Origin: Onthophagus taurus | Lineage: Eukaryota > Arthropoda > Insecta > Coleoptera > Scarabaeidae | Direction of reading: 5' to 3' | DNA length: 64,000 nucleotides | Assembly: GCF_036711975.1 (NCBI RefSeq) | Contig: NC_091971.1 | Span: forward strand, 27,039,501 to 27,103,500 | Part shown: positions 44,891 through 55,987 of the stretch, piece by piece | How positions within the stretch are numbered: position 1 is the first letter of the stretch | How the letters are laid out: each line of letters starts with the position of its first letter | Notes under the pieces: model-generated | The model's input: only the letters and a program-made list of their open reading frames with translations | What the model was told of the DNA's origin: nothing | The model's database searches: none | Translations under genes and position numbers: made by a program

Positions 44891-45940
44891 TAGGTTATCA
44901 TGTTCACACAAAAGTTAAATATATACCGCGAACCCATCGTGGATAATTCGATCGCTAGAGAAGAAGTGCATAGTAATTCTTTTCAAAACAATGATATATT
45001 CACCATTGAACTGAACCAAGAAGATGTTTTATTTTCGTTCTTCGAAAGTTATATACGTATTGAGGGGGATCACAAAGAAAAATTAAACGATCCAACTGAT
45101 ACCATCCAACTAACGCACAACTTACCAACATTTCAGCATAACGGTACTGAAATCGAACGGGTACGTGAACCCGGTTTAACATCATTGATTCGAACCCTTC
45201 TTCAGCAAAACGAAGTGGAATGCAAATCTTTAGAAATAGGCGGTTTAAAATGGCCACCCGAAGGAAATTTGCCTACAGTTAGTGCGAACAAGGATTTCAT
45301 GTTTCAATCATCCTTCTAGAAACTTCTATTACGCAAAAACTGCTTAATTTGCATTTTAGATAACAATAACACCTGACGTGCGAATTGCATCATCCTTCTA
45401 GAAACTTCTATTACACATTTCCCCACCCCCATTTTCTTCATACATATAATTACATGTTCTAAATAATTTATTTAGTTTGACAGCTATTTCCAAGCTAACA
45501 GGTTACGCTTTATTATTATTAATCTACGAAACGAACTATGTCTCGTCTAAGTCAATTGGGTCAGTGTAATTACCCACCGAAAAAATCAATTTCTGAGCTT
45601 CAACCAGACCCTCCATACCCAAACGGCTTAAAAAGTGTTCTTGGCCGTCCGTGGTACTTGAACTGGGGGCTGGATTCGTAATTGATTTACCAAGACGCAT
45701 CGCTGAAGATATTACCGACGAAGAAATTATCGAACTTAGCAAAATGTCTATAATTTATAAGGGTGCAAAAGACATTGGTAAAACACACCCTGTATATTTA
45801 TTGGATTTCGTCAAGAAGCCTGAAACGTAAAAACTTTCCGACCGATGACCCAGATATTCATCTGCATGAATGTAAATGTAATTGTATTATAAAAGTTGTG
45901 TATACTTAAAAATTCAATAATAATAAATGTATTTCTTAAA
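44891..45940 (+). mobile_element. Virus-like element remnant, capsid-type (fossil)
   Basis: The frame at 44900-45319 (MFTQKLNIYREPIVDNSI, ELNQEDVLFSFFESYIRIEG) and a short downstream region near 45660-45835 (LPRRIAEDITDEE, YKGAKDIGKTHPVYLLDF) look like structural and small accessory proteins of arthropod Polinton-like or adintovirus-like elements. Only these parts remain; it is broken and no ends are visible. A 25-bp block (TCATCCTTCTAGAAACTTCT) is repeated at 45307 and 45388. Confidence 0.45.
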
Positions 45941-46049
45941 CACATCATTTTGTTGTTTGTATTTCACATTACAGCCATCAATTCAATCCGCTTAAATTCA
46001 ATTAAATGAGTAAGTTTTATCTATTTGTAATTTTTATTTTAAAATGTTT

Positions 46050-46215
46050 CAATATACAGGGTCATTCACGACGACCGTCCATTAGAACTTTACAGGGTTT
46101 TGGCCCTGTACAAAAATTTGAAAATTCAGATTTAAGTATTATTAATTGCGTTCTCTTCGACTAAAATATTTTCCGATTTCTAGCACTTCCGGTTATACCG
46201 GAAGTCGCCACCTAC
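46050..46215. mobile_element. Orphan mariner end with CTTCCGG hairpin
   Basis: TATACAGGGTCATTCACGAC near 46054 is a mariner-like terminus; a perfect hairpin CACTTCCGGT..ACCGGAAGT lies near 46186-46205. No partner end was found. Confidence 0.45.
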
Positions 46216-46385
46216 CTTATTTTTTTAAATGGAACACCTATATATTTTTACAAATTTGGATTTGTCTGTTTTCAAGATTTATGAATAACTTTACTTTTTG
46301 TAATGGAGTATGTTTTGGTACCGAGTACGGCTGTCTAGAACGTTTAGTCACTTTACTACGGCACGTTAACTTTTCGAAATATGGA

Positions 46386-46590
46386 AATACCAAAAAAAAT
46401 CAGGTGTGTGGAAAATATTTGAGAGAGTAAAAGAAAATGAAGCAAAATGTTCGACATCAGCTTTAGCAAGTCATTTAAAAACAAAACACAAAATCGATAT
46501 TAAACAAAATAATAAAAAAGAAATAAGACTGCTGTTGAATCTTCTGGCATGGTGTATTTCATTCAAAGAGAATCCATGGCAGAATTGTTA
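46386..46590 (+). pseudogene. hAT-type BED zinc finger remnant
   Basis: The plus frame reads GVWKIFERVKENEAKCS then ALASHLKTKHKIDI, matching the BED finger pattern (VWxxF ... C ... L..HLxxKH) at the N terminus of hAT transposases, with the second Cys lost. No catalytic domain follows. Confidence 0.55.
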
Positions 46591-46913
46591 GCCAAGTGTG
46601 CTGCTTATGATGGCTTTTATATTTTTATATTTAATTTATTTTAATATACTTATTTAATTTTACTTTATTTTATTTATTTATTTTTATTTTTTTTTTTGAC
46701 ACGTGCGGCACGTGCGGCGCGAAAAACTGTGCCACTGCCACTGCGTGGCGCGTGTTCGTGTCAACGCGAGTCGCGCTGCGTCGCGACGCGCGATCAATTT
46801 GCGCTGTCATATTGATTTCCTATTGCTACAAAAGTACGCGCTGCGCTGTGTCATGTCGCACGCGTCACACGCGTCTCAATTTGCGCCTAGCCTTAGACAC
46901 TGAGTTTTTGATA
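46591..46913. repeat. GC-rich CG-dense tract
   Basis: After an AT-rich lead, 46690-46890 is strikingly GC- and CpG-rich (ACGTGCGGCACGTGCGGCGCG, GTCGCGCTGCGTCGCGACGC) with many overlapping palindromes. It resembles the CpG-rich DNA at 63880-63960 and may be the terminus of a Harbinger or hAT-type element. Not coding. Confidence 0.45.
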
Positions 46914-47753
46914 CTTTTCAGAGTCTACAAAAGAAAAACGGACCGAAAAAATTGCACAGAGGACATGCTAATGGTAGCAAGACAAAGAAGAGAGGAGGAT
47001 ATTTCAAACAGACAAATTGCAAAGGAATTGAAAATTGACGAATCCACTTTAAGAAAAAGGCTTAAGAAAGGATGTGGTACGTCAAAGCTTGGACGTTTCA
47101 CATCCATCTTTCACCGACAACAAGAAGAAGAGTTAGCAGAACATTGCAGGCAGTTAAGTCTAAGATTTTATGGGCTAACGTTTAAGTCCTTGCAACGTTT
47201 GGGATTCGAGTTTGCAGAAAGGAATAATCCAAACCACCACTTCAACAAGGAGAAAGGCAGAGAAGGAATGGTCTCGAAGTTTCATGAAAAGGCACAATCT
47301 TACTTTGCGGATTCCTCAGAAAACAAGCGTGGGGCGGATAATGGGATTCAACGAAGTGCAAGTAAACAGATACTTTGATAATCTAATGACAATTTTTGAA
47401 AAATATAATTTCCCACCATCATCTATTTTTAATATGGATGAAACTGGTCTTTCTACCGTGCCAAATCGAATACCAAAAATGATTCGTACGAAAGGAAAAA
47501 GGGCTGTCGGAAAAGTTGTCTCCGCTGAACGAGGCCAGCTTGTAACTGCGGTATGCTGCTTCAGTGCCTCAGGAAACTACATACCACCCACTTTAATTTT
47601 TCCTAAAAAGCGCAAAAAAGACGAACTTATGAATGGGGCAGCACCAGGTTCAATGATGATGATATCTGATTCCGGTTATATTAATGGTCAGTTATTTATT
47701 GAATGGCTGGCACATTTTCAAACACATGTAAAATCATCCGAAGAATATCCTGG
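46914..47753 (+). pseudogene. Second pogo/Tigger-like transposase, truncated
   Basis: HTH at 46960-47090 (MLMVARQRREEDISN, IAKELKIDESTLRKRL), a frame change near 47235, then SFMKRHNLTLRIPQ, IFNMDETGLSTVP (first Asp near 47439), KAVGK-like GKRAVGKVVSAERGQLVT and SGYINGQLFIEWLAHF. It is the same subfamily as 30326-31666. The sequence breaks off before the second and third catalytic Asp, where retroelement DNA begins. Confidence 0.8.
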
Positions 47754-47890
47754 TTGCATTAAACGTCAACAATCTAAAATTTATAAACATACAAAATTTC
47801 CCCTCAATAAATTTGATATTCCATCTGGAAGCTTTGAACACATCCATACTGACTTTGTAGGCTCCCTTACGCCTTCGCTTAATTATTGTA
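47754..47890 (+). mobile_element. Ty3/gypsy-type integrase fragment (fossil)
   Basis: KRQQSKIYKHTKFPL and FEHIHTDFVGSLTPS match the segment between the zinc-binding part and the first catalytic Asp of gypsy-group integrases. Only about 45 residues remain, with no LTR nearby, so it is an old scrap. It shares its open frame with the preceding Tigger. Confidence 0.7.
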
Positions 47891-47896
47891 AAAATG

Positions 47897-47966
47897 TTTT
47901 GCATTGTGTGTGGATGTAGCGAAGATGAAGTTGGAAAATTATTTTGTTTTCCCAAGAATAAGGACA
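47897..47966 (+). pseudogene. Orphan THAP-like first exon
   Basis: MFCIVCGCSEDEVGK then LFCFPKNKDR resembles the start of a THAP zinc finger (C-x(2-4)-C, then FP), ending at a possible donor (ACAG then GTTAGC). No continuation with the downstream THAP residues was found. It may be a scrap of another P element. Confidence 0.45.
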
Positions 47967-49009
47967 GGTTAGCATTTTAATTATATTAATTTTTAATTTC
48001 AATAGTATTCAAATTTTTGATAACACCGTGTTACTTAGGGTAAGAAGCAGTTGGTGTTTGATAACCAACATTTATTTGTTATAATGCTTTTTTGTTATAT
48101 GTACTTTATCAATTGAAAACCACAGACAAAAACGGCCAACCCAACCCAACCTGTGAGGGTCATCCCGGAGAAGACGAGGACAGGGGTTTTTAGTGTAATT
48201 ATATTGTAATTTAAATATAAAATTTTAAATCGCCAATGGATTTCTCTTTATTTTGCATTGAAATTATAAAATTATAACTTTTTGATTTGAGGTGCTTTTT
48301 ATTGGTCTATTAAGCTGTAACTATTTTGGCTTATGCAAGCTAAATATAGCTTAATAGATCCACAAAAAGCACATTAGATCAAAAATATTTCTGTATTCAA
48401 ATTTTAAATTAAATAAAAGATTTTAATTTGGCGCCAATTGCATTTTTGCTTCTCACTGCCATCTACATAAGTGTTACATGATGAGTGAGAGAGACCGGTA
48501 TATATTGGATCTCGCTTTCACAATGGAGTTGGCCGTCTGGTAGTAGTCTGCACGGTATGTTAAGTCACTAAAAATAAAATGAAGTCAGGATTTTAATACC
48601 CTCACAAACCGCTAGATGGCGCTGTAGACGCAATCTGCAATCTGCATTATCTACAGAAACAAAGCGTTTGTGCGCTTGTAACGTAAAACTGAAAGGTGAA
48701 AACAATCGTCCATTTCTGTTTCGTTTTTCGTTGTGATAATCTCGGCTACTAGGAACATTGTTATTTCTGACTTTTATCTCGCTTTAGTGTTTTATATATC
48801 TTAGTTAAGTGTTTGGATAAGTTAGTTTAGTGTTCTGTATAAGTTAGTTTAGTGTTTTCTATAGGTTAGTTTAGTGTTTTATTGACTTTACTAGTTTTAA
48901 TTTTCCTTTTAATACTACGTTATTGCTGTGGAAAGGTAATATAGAATAATGAAATTAATAAGCTGAAATATATAAGGTTTTGTTTTGTTTTGCGTTAAAT
49001 AGCAGAATA
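47967..49009. other. P-element 5' region, short tandem repeats
   Basis: No gene. Between 48785 and 48885 a unit of about 25 bp (GTTAGTTTAGTGTTTT) occurs about four times. The upstream end of the P element should lie here, but I could not identify its terminal inverted repeat. A short THAP-like orphan exon precedes it. Confidence 0.45.
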
Positions 49010-50455
49010 ATGTCGAAATACGTTGGATGTGCAATTAATGGTTGCTTGGATATAAAGTCTTCCCGACATCGTTTCCCCAATCCACATAAACAGCCTGAGC
49101 GTTTTAAGAAATGGATTATTGTATCTGGCAATGCTATGCTTTTTGAATTGGATCCTGATAAGGTGTATTCTAACCGGAGAGTTTGTCATGTCCACTTTCA
49201 GGAAAGCGACATTACTTCTAATCAATTCATTGCGAGAGATTCAATACCATCGTTAAGATTACCACAACCTTTAGGTATGTAATACATACAAATTAAATTA
49301 ATTACAACATACATATTGAGTGTAATGGCAATATAAATTGTAAATTTATGTTATTTTTAGAATTACCCCTACAGGAAAACATTGATCCAACAGAATCTTC
49401 TACATTGGACAAAGGAGTTTCTGAACCAGGTAATTTTATATTTTTGTAATGAATAAAGAATTTAGGTTTTAAGCTTAAGATTTTCACCCAAGCAGGTAGA
49501 TTTCACTTTGTTCATATCCTTGTTCAAAAAGAGTTTTAAAAAGGTTCTGAGAGGCAGGTAGAAAGATTCCATCTGTCTGCCTATTATAATCTTTATGGAA
49601 CAATTTAACAATTCTTTACTTCTTCTGGAGTTTAGTTTTGTTTACAGTTTATTTTATCAAAAAAAAAAAAAAAGTTTGTAAAATTATTAACATTTTAATG
49701 TAACAACTTTTAATTAACTTTACTTTAATTAACAACTTTTATTTTTTATTTGATTTTTTCATCTAGCTTCATCAGCCAGTCATTTTGATAAGCTAATTTC
49801 ACTTCCTTGTCCATCATCACAAACTGCAAATAATCCAGGTAATTGATTTTTCATTAAATATATTTGTAAATTTATATTTACTTATACTTATTTTATTATA
49901 GAAGTGTCGATAGAAAAGGACGTGGCTGAACCCATGCTTATAAAAAGACGAAAGATTAGTAAGTAAATTTTTCTAATTATTTTTTGTAAATTTTATTAAT
50001 TATATGTTTCAATTTAAAAACAATTTTGTTTGCTATTTATGTTCGCAATCGAATTAAATGATTAAAATAAAACGATTTTATTATAAAACAAATGTTTGTT
50101 TTTGAAATCTTTACGTCTATTTCCTTCTTGCTTGCAGCTTATAGAGGGCAATTATCTAACACAGAATGTGGTAATAAAGCAAATATAATGCAGACTGTGA
50201 GAACATTGAAAAAACAAAGTTATGTCCTGCGGAAACGAAACTTCACTTTAAGACAACGGTTTCGTAAAGCAAAACAGATGTTTTTAAATAACCCACTTTG
50301 TGGGTATAATAATTTAAACCCAGTGTTGTTAAATTTCTGCAGAAGCCAATTAAACTTGGCAAAATACAACAAAAGAGGTCGACGATATTCTGTGCAGGAT
50401 AAACTGTTTGCTCTCTCCTTATACAAGCAATCCGGTAGAAGCTACCGCTTCTTAA

Positions 50456-52768
50456 CCTTTAATTAGTCGCGTGGCTCCATATGGCGCCAACGGACTTTTA
50501 AAATCTTGTATTCTTTTGATACATTTTTCTAGGAAGTTCTAGTTTGAAATTATTCTTTTAGTATAGATTTGAGATACATAAAATCGGGCTAACATTTTTG
50601 CTTTATAATAAATTTTGAAACCAGAGTTAATTTAGTGGGACCACGCGCCGCTTGGATGCCATTTGTCGCCACGCGAGTAGTGACGTAGACAAAATTTCTC
50701 ACAATTGGGTAAAACCTAACCTCACATCTAGTCGTATTTCTCAGTTGTTTTATAAAAATGACTGAGTCGAGTGCTGATCAGTGTGCAAGAAGTGCAAAAG
50801 CACGTTCTAATTGGGAAAGAAACCGTCCCCTTTCTCAAAAAGAAGTGGAAAAATACATCTTGGAGAGTGAATCTGATAGTGACACTTGTATGAAAGTAAA
50901 TTCAGAAAGTGAAATAAGTGCGGTAGAAGACCATGTTGAATATAGTGAACATGATACTGACACTCAAGAAAGTGATGATTCTGAAGAAAATGTTGCTTCG
51001 TCACCAACACATGGGAATTACTATTGTGGCAAAGACAGAACGACAAAATGGTATAAGGTACCACCTCCCAAAACCAAAACCCAAAAATACAATATAATAA
51101 CTCATTTACCCGGTTGTAAAGGGCCTGCGAAAAATGTTACAACTCCTGCGGAATCTTTCATTTTGTTTTTTGATGAATTTGTTCTCGATTTGCTTATAGA
51201 AAATACAAACAAATACATCATAGAAGTAGTAAAGGACAAATTTTCACGAACAAGAGATGCTCGTTTAGTTACTAAAAACGAAATAAAGGCGTTTTTGGGT
51301 CTTTTGATAGCTGGCGGAGTTATGAGGTCATCCCATTTGAATTTTGACGACTTATTTTCGGCAGATGATATGGGGAACGAATTTTTTTATACAACTATGA
51401 GTAAGCAGAGATTCCTGTTTATACTGCGTTGTGTCAGATTTGACGAAAAAGCAACACGAGCTGAAAGACAAGAAACTGACAAACTAGCAGCTATCCGCGT
51501 ACTTTTTGATTATATAGTAAATAAATGTGGTCAACTTTTTACTCCGAGTGAGTATCTCACAGTTGATGAACAACTGGTAGCTTTTCGTGGGCATTGCAAT
51601 TTCCGCCAGTACATGCCTTCCAAACCAAACAAATATGGTATAAAAATATTTGCTTTGGTTGATGCCAAAAATTTTTATAATTTAAAAATGGAGGTGTATC
51701 TAGGAACGCAACCAGATGGGCCGTTCAAAGTAAGTAATTCGCCAGGCGATGTTGTTATCAGACTAATTTCTCCTATAAGCAAATCGGGAAGAAATATCAC
51801 CGTAGATAACTGGTTTACCAGCATTCCCCTAGCCGATAATTTATTAAAAAATCATAAAGTGACCTTAGTCGGAACAGTCAGAAAAAACAAGAGGGAAATA
51901 CCGGTGGAATTTCAACCGAACAGAACGCGTGCTGTGAAGAGCACCTTATTCGGCTTTACTACAACTACAACAATGATGTCGTATGTCCCAAAAAAAGGAA
52001 AATCTGTTATACTACTTTCAACTTTACACAAAGACGCCACCATCGATAAAGAGTCAGAAAATGCACTGAAGCCTGAGGTATTAACATTTTATAATATGAC
52101 GAAGGGTGGTGTGGACACCAACGATAAACTTTGTTCCACGTATAATGTTGGGCGAAGGACCAGAAGATGGCCTATGGTAGTTTTTTTCCATCTAATTAAT
52201 GTTTGTGCCATAAATGCTCTTGTTATATATAACTCTACAAATAATGGCAACCCCTTGAACAGAAGAAATTTTCTGAAGAAGTTAGGTCGAGAACTGGCAG
52301 AACCGTACCAAATAGAACGGATGAATGATTCACACATTCCACGAAATATTAGAAAGAGATTGCATAGCCACTTCGATGAAGAAACTGTCGTCGAGCCACC
52401 TACAACAGGAGGCCCAAAAACCAAAAAGAGATGTTACATCTGCCCCAGATCAAGAAACATATCAAGCAGAGTAAGTTGCATAATTTGCAATAAACATGTC
52501 TGCCAAGAGCATCAAAGAACTCAGTGTGCCGAATGCTATGAATAATACTTTGTCCACAGTGTCAATGATTCATATTTTTTATTTTTTTTGAATGTTTTTT
52601 TTTTAATTTTAGGAATGTAGTTATGTTTAGTTGATAATAAATGTTTAAAAATAACTTTCATTAATTTTTGTCAATATAAATAAACTCTAACTAACCGATA
52701 TACACCTTTGGCGACACTTGGCGCCACGCGAGCACTAACGTCATTCGGAGGACGCGACTACTTAAAGG
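50456..52768 (+). mobile_element. piggyBac element, 2313 bp, looks complete
   Basis: TTAA lies on both sides (50452-50455, 52769-52772). The ends CCTTTAATTAGTCGCGT and (reverse complement) CCTTTAAGTAGTCGCGT differ by one base. Subterminal CGCCACGCGAG blocks occur near both ends (50670, 52720). Removing it with one TTAA rejoins the P-element frame (YRFL then STFFSLPSR). Single intact gene inside. Confidence 0.95.
50758..52545 (+). CDS. piggyBac transposase, 595 aa
   Basis: DDE_Tnp_1_7 fold: YLTVDEQLVAFRG (Asp 270), ITVDNWFTS (Asp 350) and TKGGVDTND (Asp 453) fit the D268, D346, D447 triad of the canonical piggyBac enzyme. An acidic N-terminal region (residues 30-85) and a C-terminal cross-braced zinc domain (CYICPRSRN, CIICNKHVCQEH, CAECYE) complete the usual order and length. 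It cuts at TTAA and leaves no footprint. The intact frame plus near-identical TIRs argue for a young, possibly active copy. Confidence 0.96.
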   Translation: MTESSADQCARSAKARSNWERNRPLSQKEVEKYILESESDSDTCMKVNSESEISAVEDHVEYSEHDTDTQESDDSEENVASSPTHGNYYCGKDRTTKWYKVPPPKTKTQKYNIITHLPGCKGPAKNVTTPAESFILFFDEFVLDLLIENTNKYIIEVVKDKFSRTRDARLVTKNEIKAFLGLLIAGGVMRSSHLNFDDLFSADDMGNEFFYTTMSKQRFLFILRCVRFDEKATRAERQETDKLAAIRVLFDYIVNKCGQLFTPSEYLTVDEQLVAFRGHCNFRQYMPSKPNKYGIKIFALVDAKNFYNLKMEVYLGTQPDGPFKVSNSPGDVVIRLISPISKSGRNITVDNWFTSIPLADNLLKNHKVTLVGTVRKNKREIPVEFQPNRTRAVKSTLFGFTTTTTMMSYVPKKGKSVILLSTLHKDATIDKESENALKPEVLTFYNMTKGGVDTNDKLCSTYNVGRRTRRWPMVVFFHLINVCAINALVIYNSTNNGNPLNRRNFLKKLGRELAEPYQIERMNDSHIPRNIRKRLHSHFDEETVVEPPTTGGPKTKKRCYICPRSRNISSRVSCIICNKHVCQEHQRTQCAECYE

Positions 52769-54779
52769 TTAAGCACTTTTTTCTCCCTACCATCTCGCAG
52801 CACAATTACTAACCTGCTCCAAAGAATTCAAATTCGACCTGGATTAAATAAAGTAATTTTTGATAATTTAGGACAATATACAAAAAAAAACAATGAAGAA
52901 CGAATGTGTGTTCTAATGTTTGATGAGGTGTTTTTGGATGTTCACACCAATTACAATATGAAATTCGATGTATTTATGGGATTTGAAGATCTGGGACATA
53001 AAAAGGCTATGAAAATAGCTGATCGGGCTTTGGTTTTTATGGTCCAAGGTATAATTAAAAAGTGGAAACAACCAATCGCATACATGTTTTCGAGTGGGGG
53101 TGTTAATAGTAGCACCCTCATGACATTAATAACAGATGTAATAAAGCGGCTGCAAAGTTGTGGTATTGAAGTTGTCGCAACCATATGCGACCAAGGTGCG
53201 GCAAATCAGGGGGCATTAAACATGTTAGTGAAATCATCTAATCAAACACAAAATGATGAGGCCAACACATTTTCTGTTAACAATCAAACAGTGGTGGTAA
53301 TTTATGACCCTCCTCATTTACTAAAAGGAACCAGCTTTTAAAAAAAAATCTTGTATGGAGGACAGGTAATGAAGTCCTTGTTGCAAATTGGGAACATATA
53401 AAGATGACCTATTATGTAGATGTGATGAGTGGAGATCTTCGTGCTATCAGAAAAGTGACAGAGGAGCATGTTAATGAACAAAAAATGAAAAAAATGAAGG
53501 TAGCACATTGTGCTCAAATTTTTAGCCATACAATGGCAGCTACCATGTCGATGATGGCACGAAATAGTAAGTTAATAGTAACTGTACTACAAATAAAAAA
53601 TCATTGTATTAAACTCTTTCTATATTCTTTTACAGATGAAGTGAGCAGTGATGGCAAAATCAATATACCAAAAGAGGCGAAGCAAACAGCTCGTTTGCTA
53701 AAATTTTTTGATTCATTATTTGACTCAGTGAATGGGACTCTTATGAGGAATGTTGAAGGAAAACCGCTGAAAATGGTTGTGACGAAAACCAGCGAACACC
53801 GGGAGTTTTGGAGGGGTATGGTAAAGAAAATGTAAAATACCATTATAAATTTTATAATTTTTTAGACGCCATAAAACAAATTTCCAATATGAAATATGAA
53901 GATCGTGTGACAAAAAGGGAGTCGACGCCTCCTTCTTTAAAAAATTGGCTCGTCACGTTACGAGGGATGCTGCTGATTAGTAAACTAATTGAAAGAAGAA
54001 AAATAATGTTTTTCGTCCCTCGACAATTCAATCAGGACCCCCTGGAGAATTTGTTTGGGCAAATCCGACAAATGAGGGGTCGAAATATTAACCCAACGTG
54101 CCAGGGGTTTAGCGACTCCTTTAAATCTGTTCTAGTAAGAAAAATGTTATCTCCGCATTTGGTTGGAAGCAACTGTGAAGAGGACGGAAGTTCGATGTTA
54201 CTGAAACCTGTCGTTTTTTTAAACTCCTGCAGAGAAGAAGACATTTTTGAAGAAGAAGAATGCCAACTTCCTCAAGTAAGGAATCAAATTAATAACCCGG
54301 TACAAAGTAGCGTTTTTACTTACGTTGTTGGCTACGTGGCGCGGAAAACCACACAAAAATTTCGCTGTCAATTCTGCGCCACCCATATAATTAATAAAAA
54401 TCCAGATAGGAGGAAGACAGAACATGCATTTATTGTAAATAAAGAATATGATAATGCAAAATTAATATTTTGTACAGAAACATTTTTAAGTAACATGAAA
54501 GACTGTTACAATATAATTTATTATGTATTAGATAATGATTTTAAACGAAATCACATTTTAAAATATATTAAACAAATTATTAAAAAAAATGTTACATTTA
54601 CGTTTATATGTCACCATACGGAGATAGTCGACTTTATTTTAAATCTGCTCATTACACTCATTTTATTTAATTTTTGCAAAAAAATTAACAACATTGTAAA
54701 AGGCAAAATCACAAACATAAATTTTAAAAACTGTTTGTTTCAACAAGCAGAAATTATGTATTTAAAAAGAAAGAAATAA

Positions 54780-55987
54780 ATTTGTTTTATGTACTAATTA
54801 CTTTTATTTATCGATTTAATTAACAACTGCTAATAATATACATTTTATTTTATACCGTTATTTTGCAACTGATAAATCTATTTTCTAAATAAAAGAAATT
54901 GTGAATTTTATCTTGGATAAAGTTGAAATTCACATTTTTTCAATTTATTTGGAAAATGGACTTGTCATCTTCAAAAGTATAAACCAGTATATAAATACCT
55001 ATGTTTAAATTTCGCGCTTTAAGACAACTAGTTGCCACACTATCCGCTTGGGTGCGCTGAATTCAATGGGATCGAAAAATAGTGGGGAGTTAAGCTTCTA
55101 TTTACAAATATATATTTTTCTATGGTAGTCTGTGGTGAGAGAGTCGTCGTCGGACCAGCGTCGAATCCACGTCGTCAGATAGAAGAAATTTTGAATCTCA
55201 AGAGATAACCTCAAAAATTTAAGATAATTTTTTTAAAAGTCAAATCAATCCTGTAGACAATCCAGAAAATTAGTTAGTGCCCGAACACAAGAGACAATCC
55301 ATAATCCAGATACCACATTGAACTCCAATCCTTTCTTTTACACAGTGAGTCGGATGATAATTTTATTTTATTATTTAACATAACTTACAAAAAGAAAAAT
55401 CAAAGAATCAAACTCAAAGAACAATTCACAAGAGTTTCCTATAATTTTGATGAATACTTACTTGTGGGTAAAGATTTATTAGTTTTCTTGAATAACGTTC
55501 ATTTATTTAATTCTATTTTTCTTCAACGAGTTTGATGACAACTTAAGACATCGGCCATTTGTTATTTTCAAAGAACAGTTCTAACGAGTTTTATCCTACT
55601 CTCTCTCTCTCAAATAATAAACGGGTTCTCTCTAATATCGATATTTCAGTCGATAACCGCAGTTATCTATTTTATTTAAAAATTTATCTCTCGAAAATAA
55701 ACATTGTTATTAAAGTAAATTTAGGAAAACCATTTTTTTTGTTACTCATAAAACGAGTTAATTTGATTTTGTGTTTAATTAAATGAATTTTTTGTCGAAC
55801 CTGATTAATATTCTTTTGAACCTGAACTTGCCCAAAACCCTGAGTTTTTAATAAGAGTCTCTTAAAATGAAAGAAACCCAAATTTATAGTTAAATAACTT
55901 GTGTAAAAAACACGAAAGTAAAACATCACAATATATATATATATTTTATGTCATTTAGATTTTTATATGAAATCTTTTTATATGAAC
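54780..55987. other. AT-rich spacer between two P elements
   Basis: No gene. TTAGTGCCCGAACACAAGAGAC at about 55268 is weakly like a primer-binding site, and GAGAGTCGTCGTCGGACCAGC near 55140 is locally GC-rich, so LTR debris is possible but not supported further. A CT microsatellite lies at 55598-55608 and an AT microsatellite near 55930. Confidence 0.4.

Larger units (their letters stand above)
49010..54779 (+). pseudogene. P-element transposase (THAP9-like), split by piggyBac, one frameshift
   Basis: Exons: 49010-49274 (THAP: C7, C12, FP, FKKWI, VCHVHF), 49361-49429, 49767-49838, 49902-49958, 50138-53566 (interrupted by piggyBac 50456-52768), 53636-53815 and 53866-54779. All six introns have GT-AG ends and phase 1. 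Core motifs: RRYSVQDKLFALSLYKQSG, CVLMFDEVFLD, VVATICDQGAANQ, VVVIYDPPHLLKG, VAHCAQIFSHT and NQDPLENLFGQIRQ, as in P-element/THAP9 transposases (RNase H-like, GTP-dependent). One indel at the A-run near 53340 breaks the frame. The start is the ATG before the THAP, not the upstream TTG. Confidence 0.85.

Noticed and set aside
47967-49009. Terminal inverted repeat of the first P element
   Set aside because: I compared this region with 54780-55100 and found no convincing inverted match, so no end is called.
49010-49274. Host THAP-domain gene
   Set aside because: The exon joins in phase with P-element transposase exons downstream, so it belongs to the transposon.
54780-55987. LTR element between the two P elements
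   Set aside because: Only one weak primer-site-like match; no paired repeats or coding sequence.
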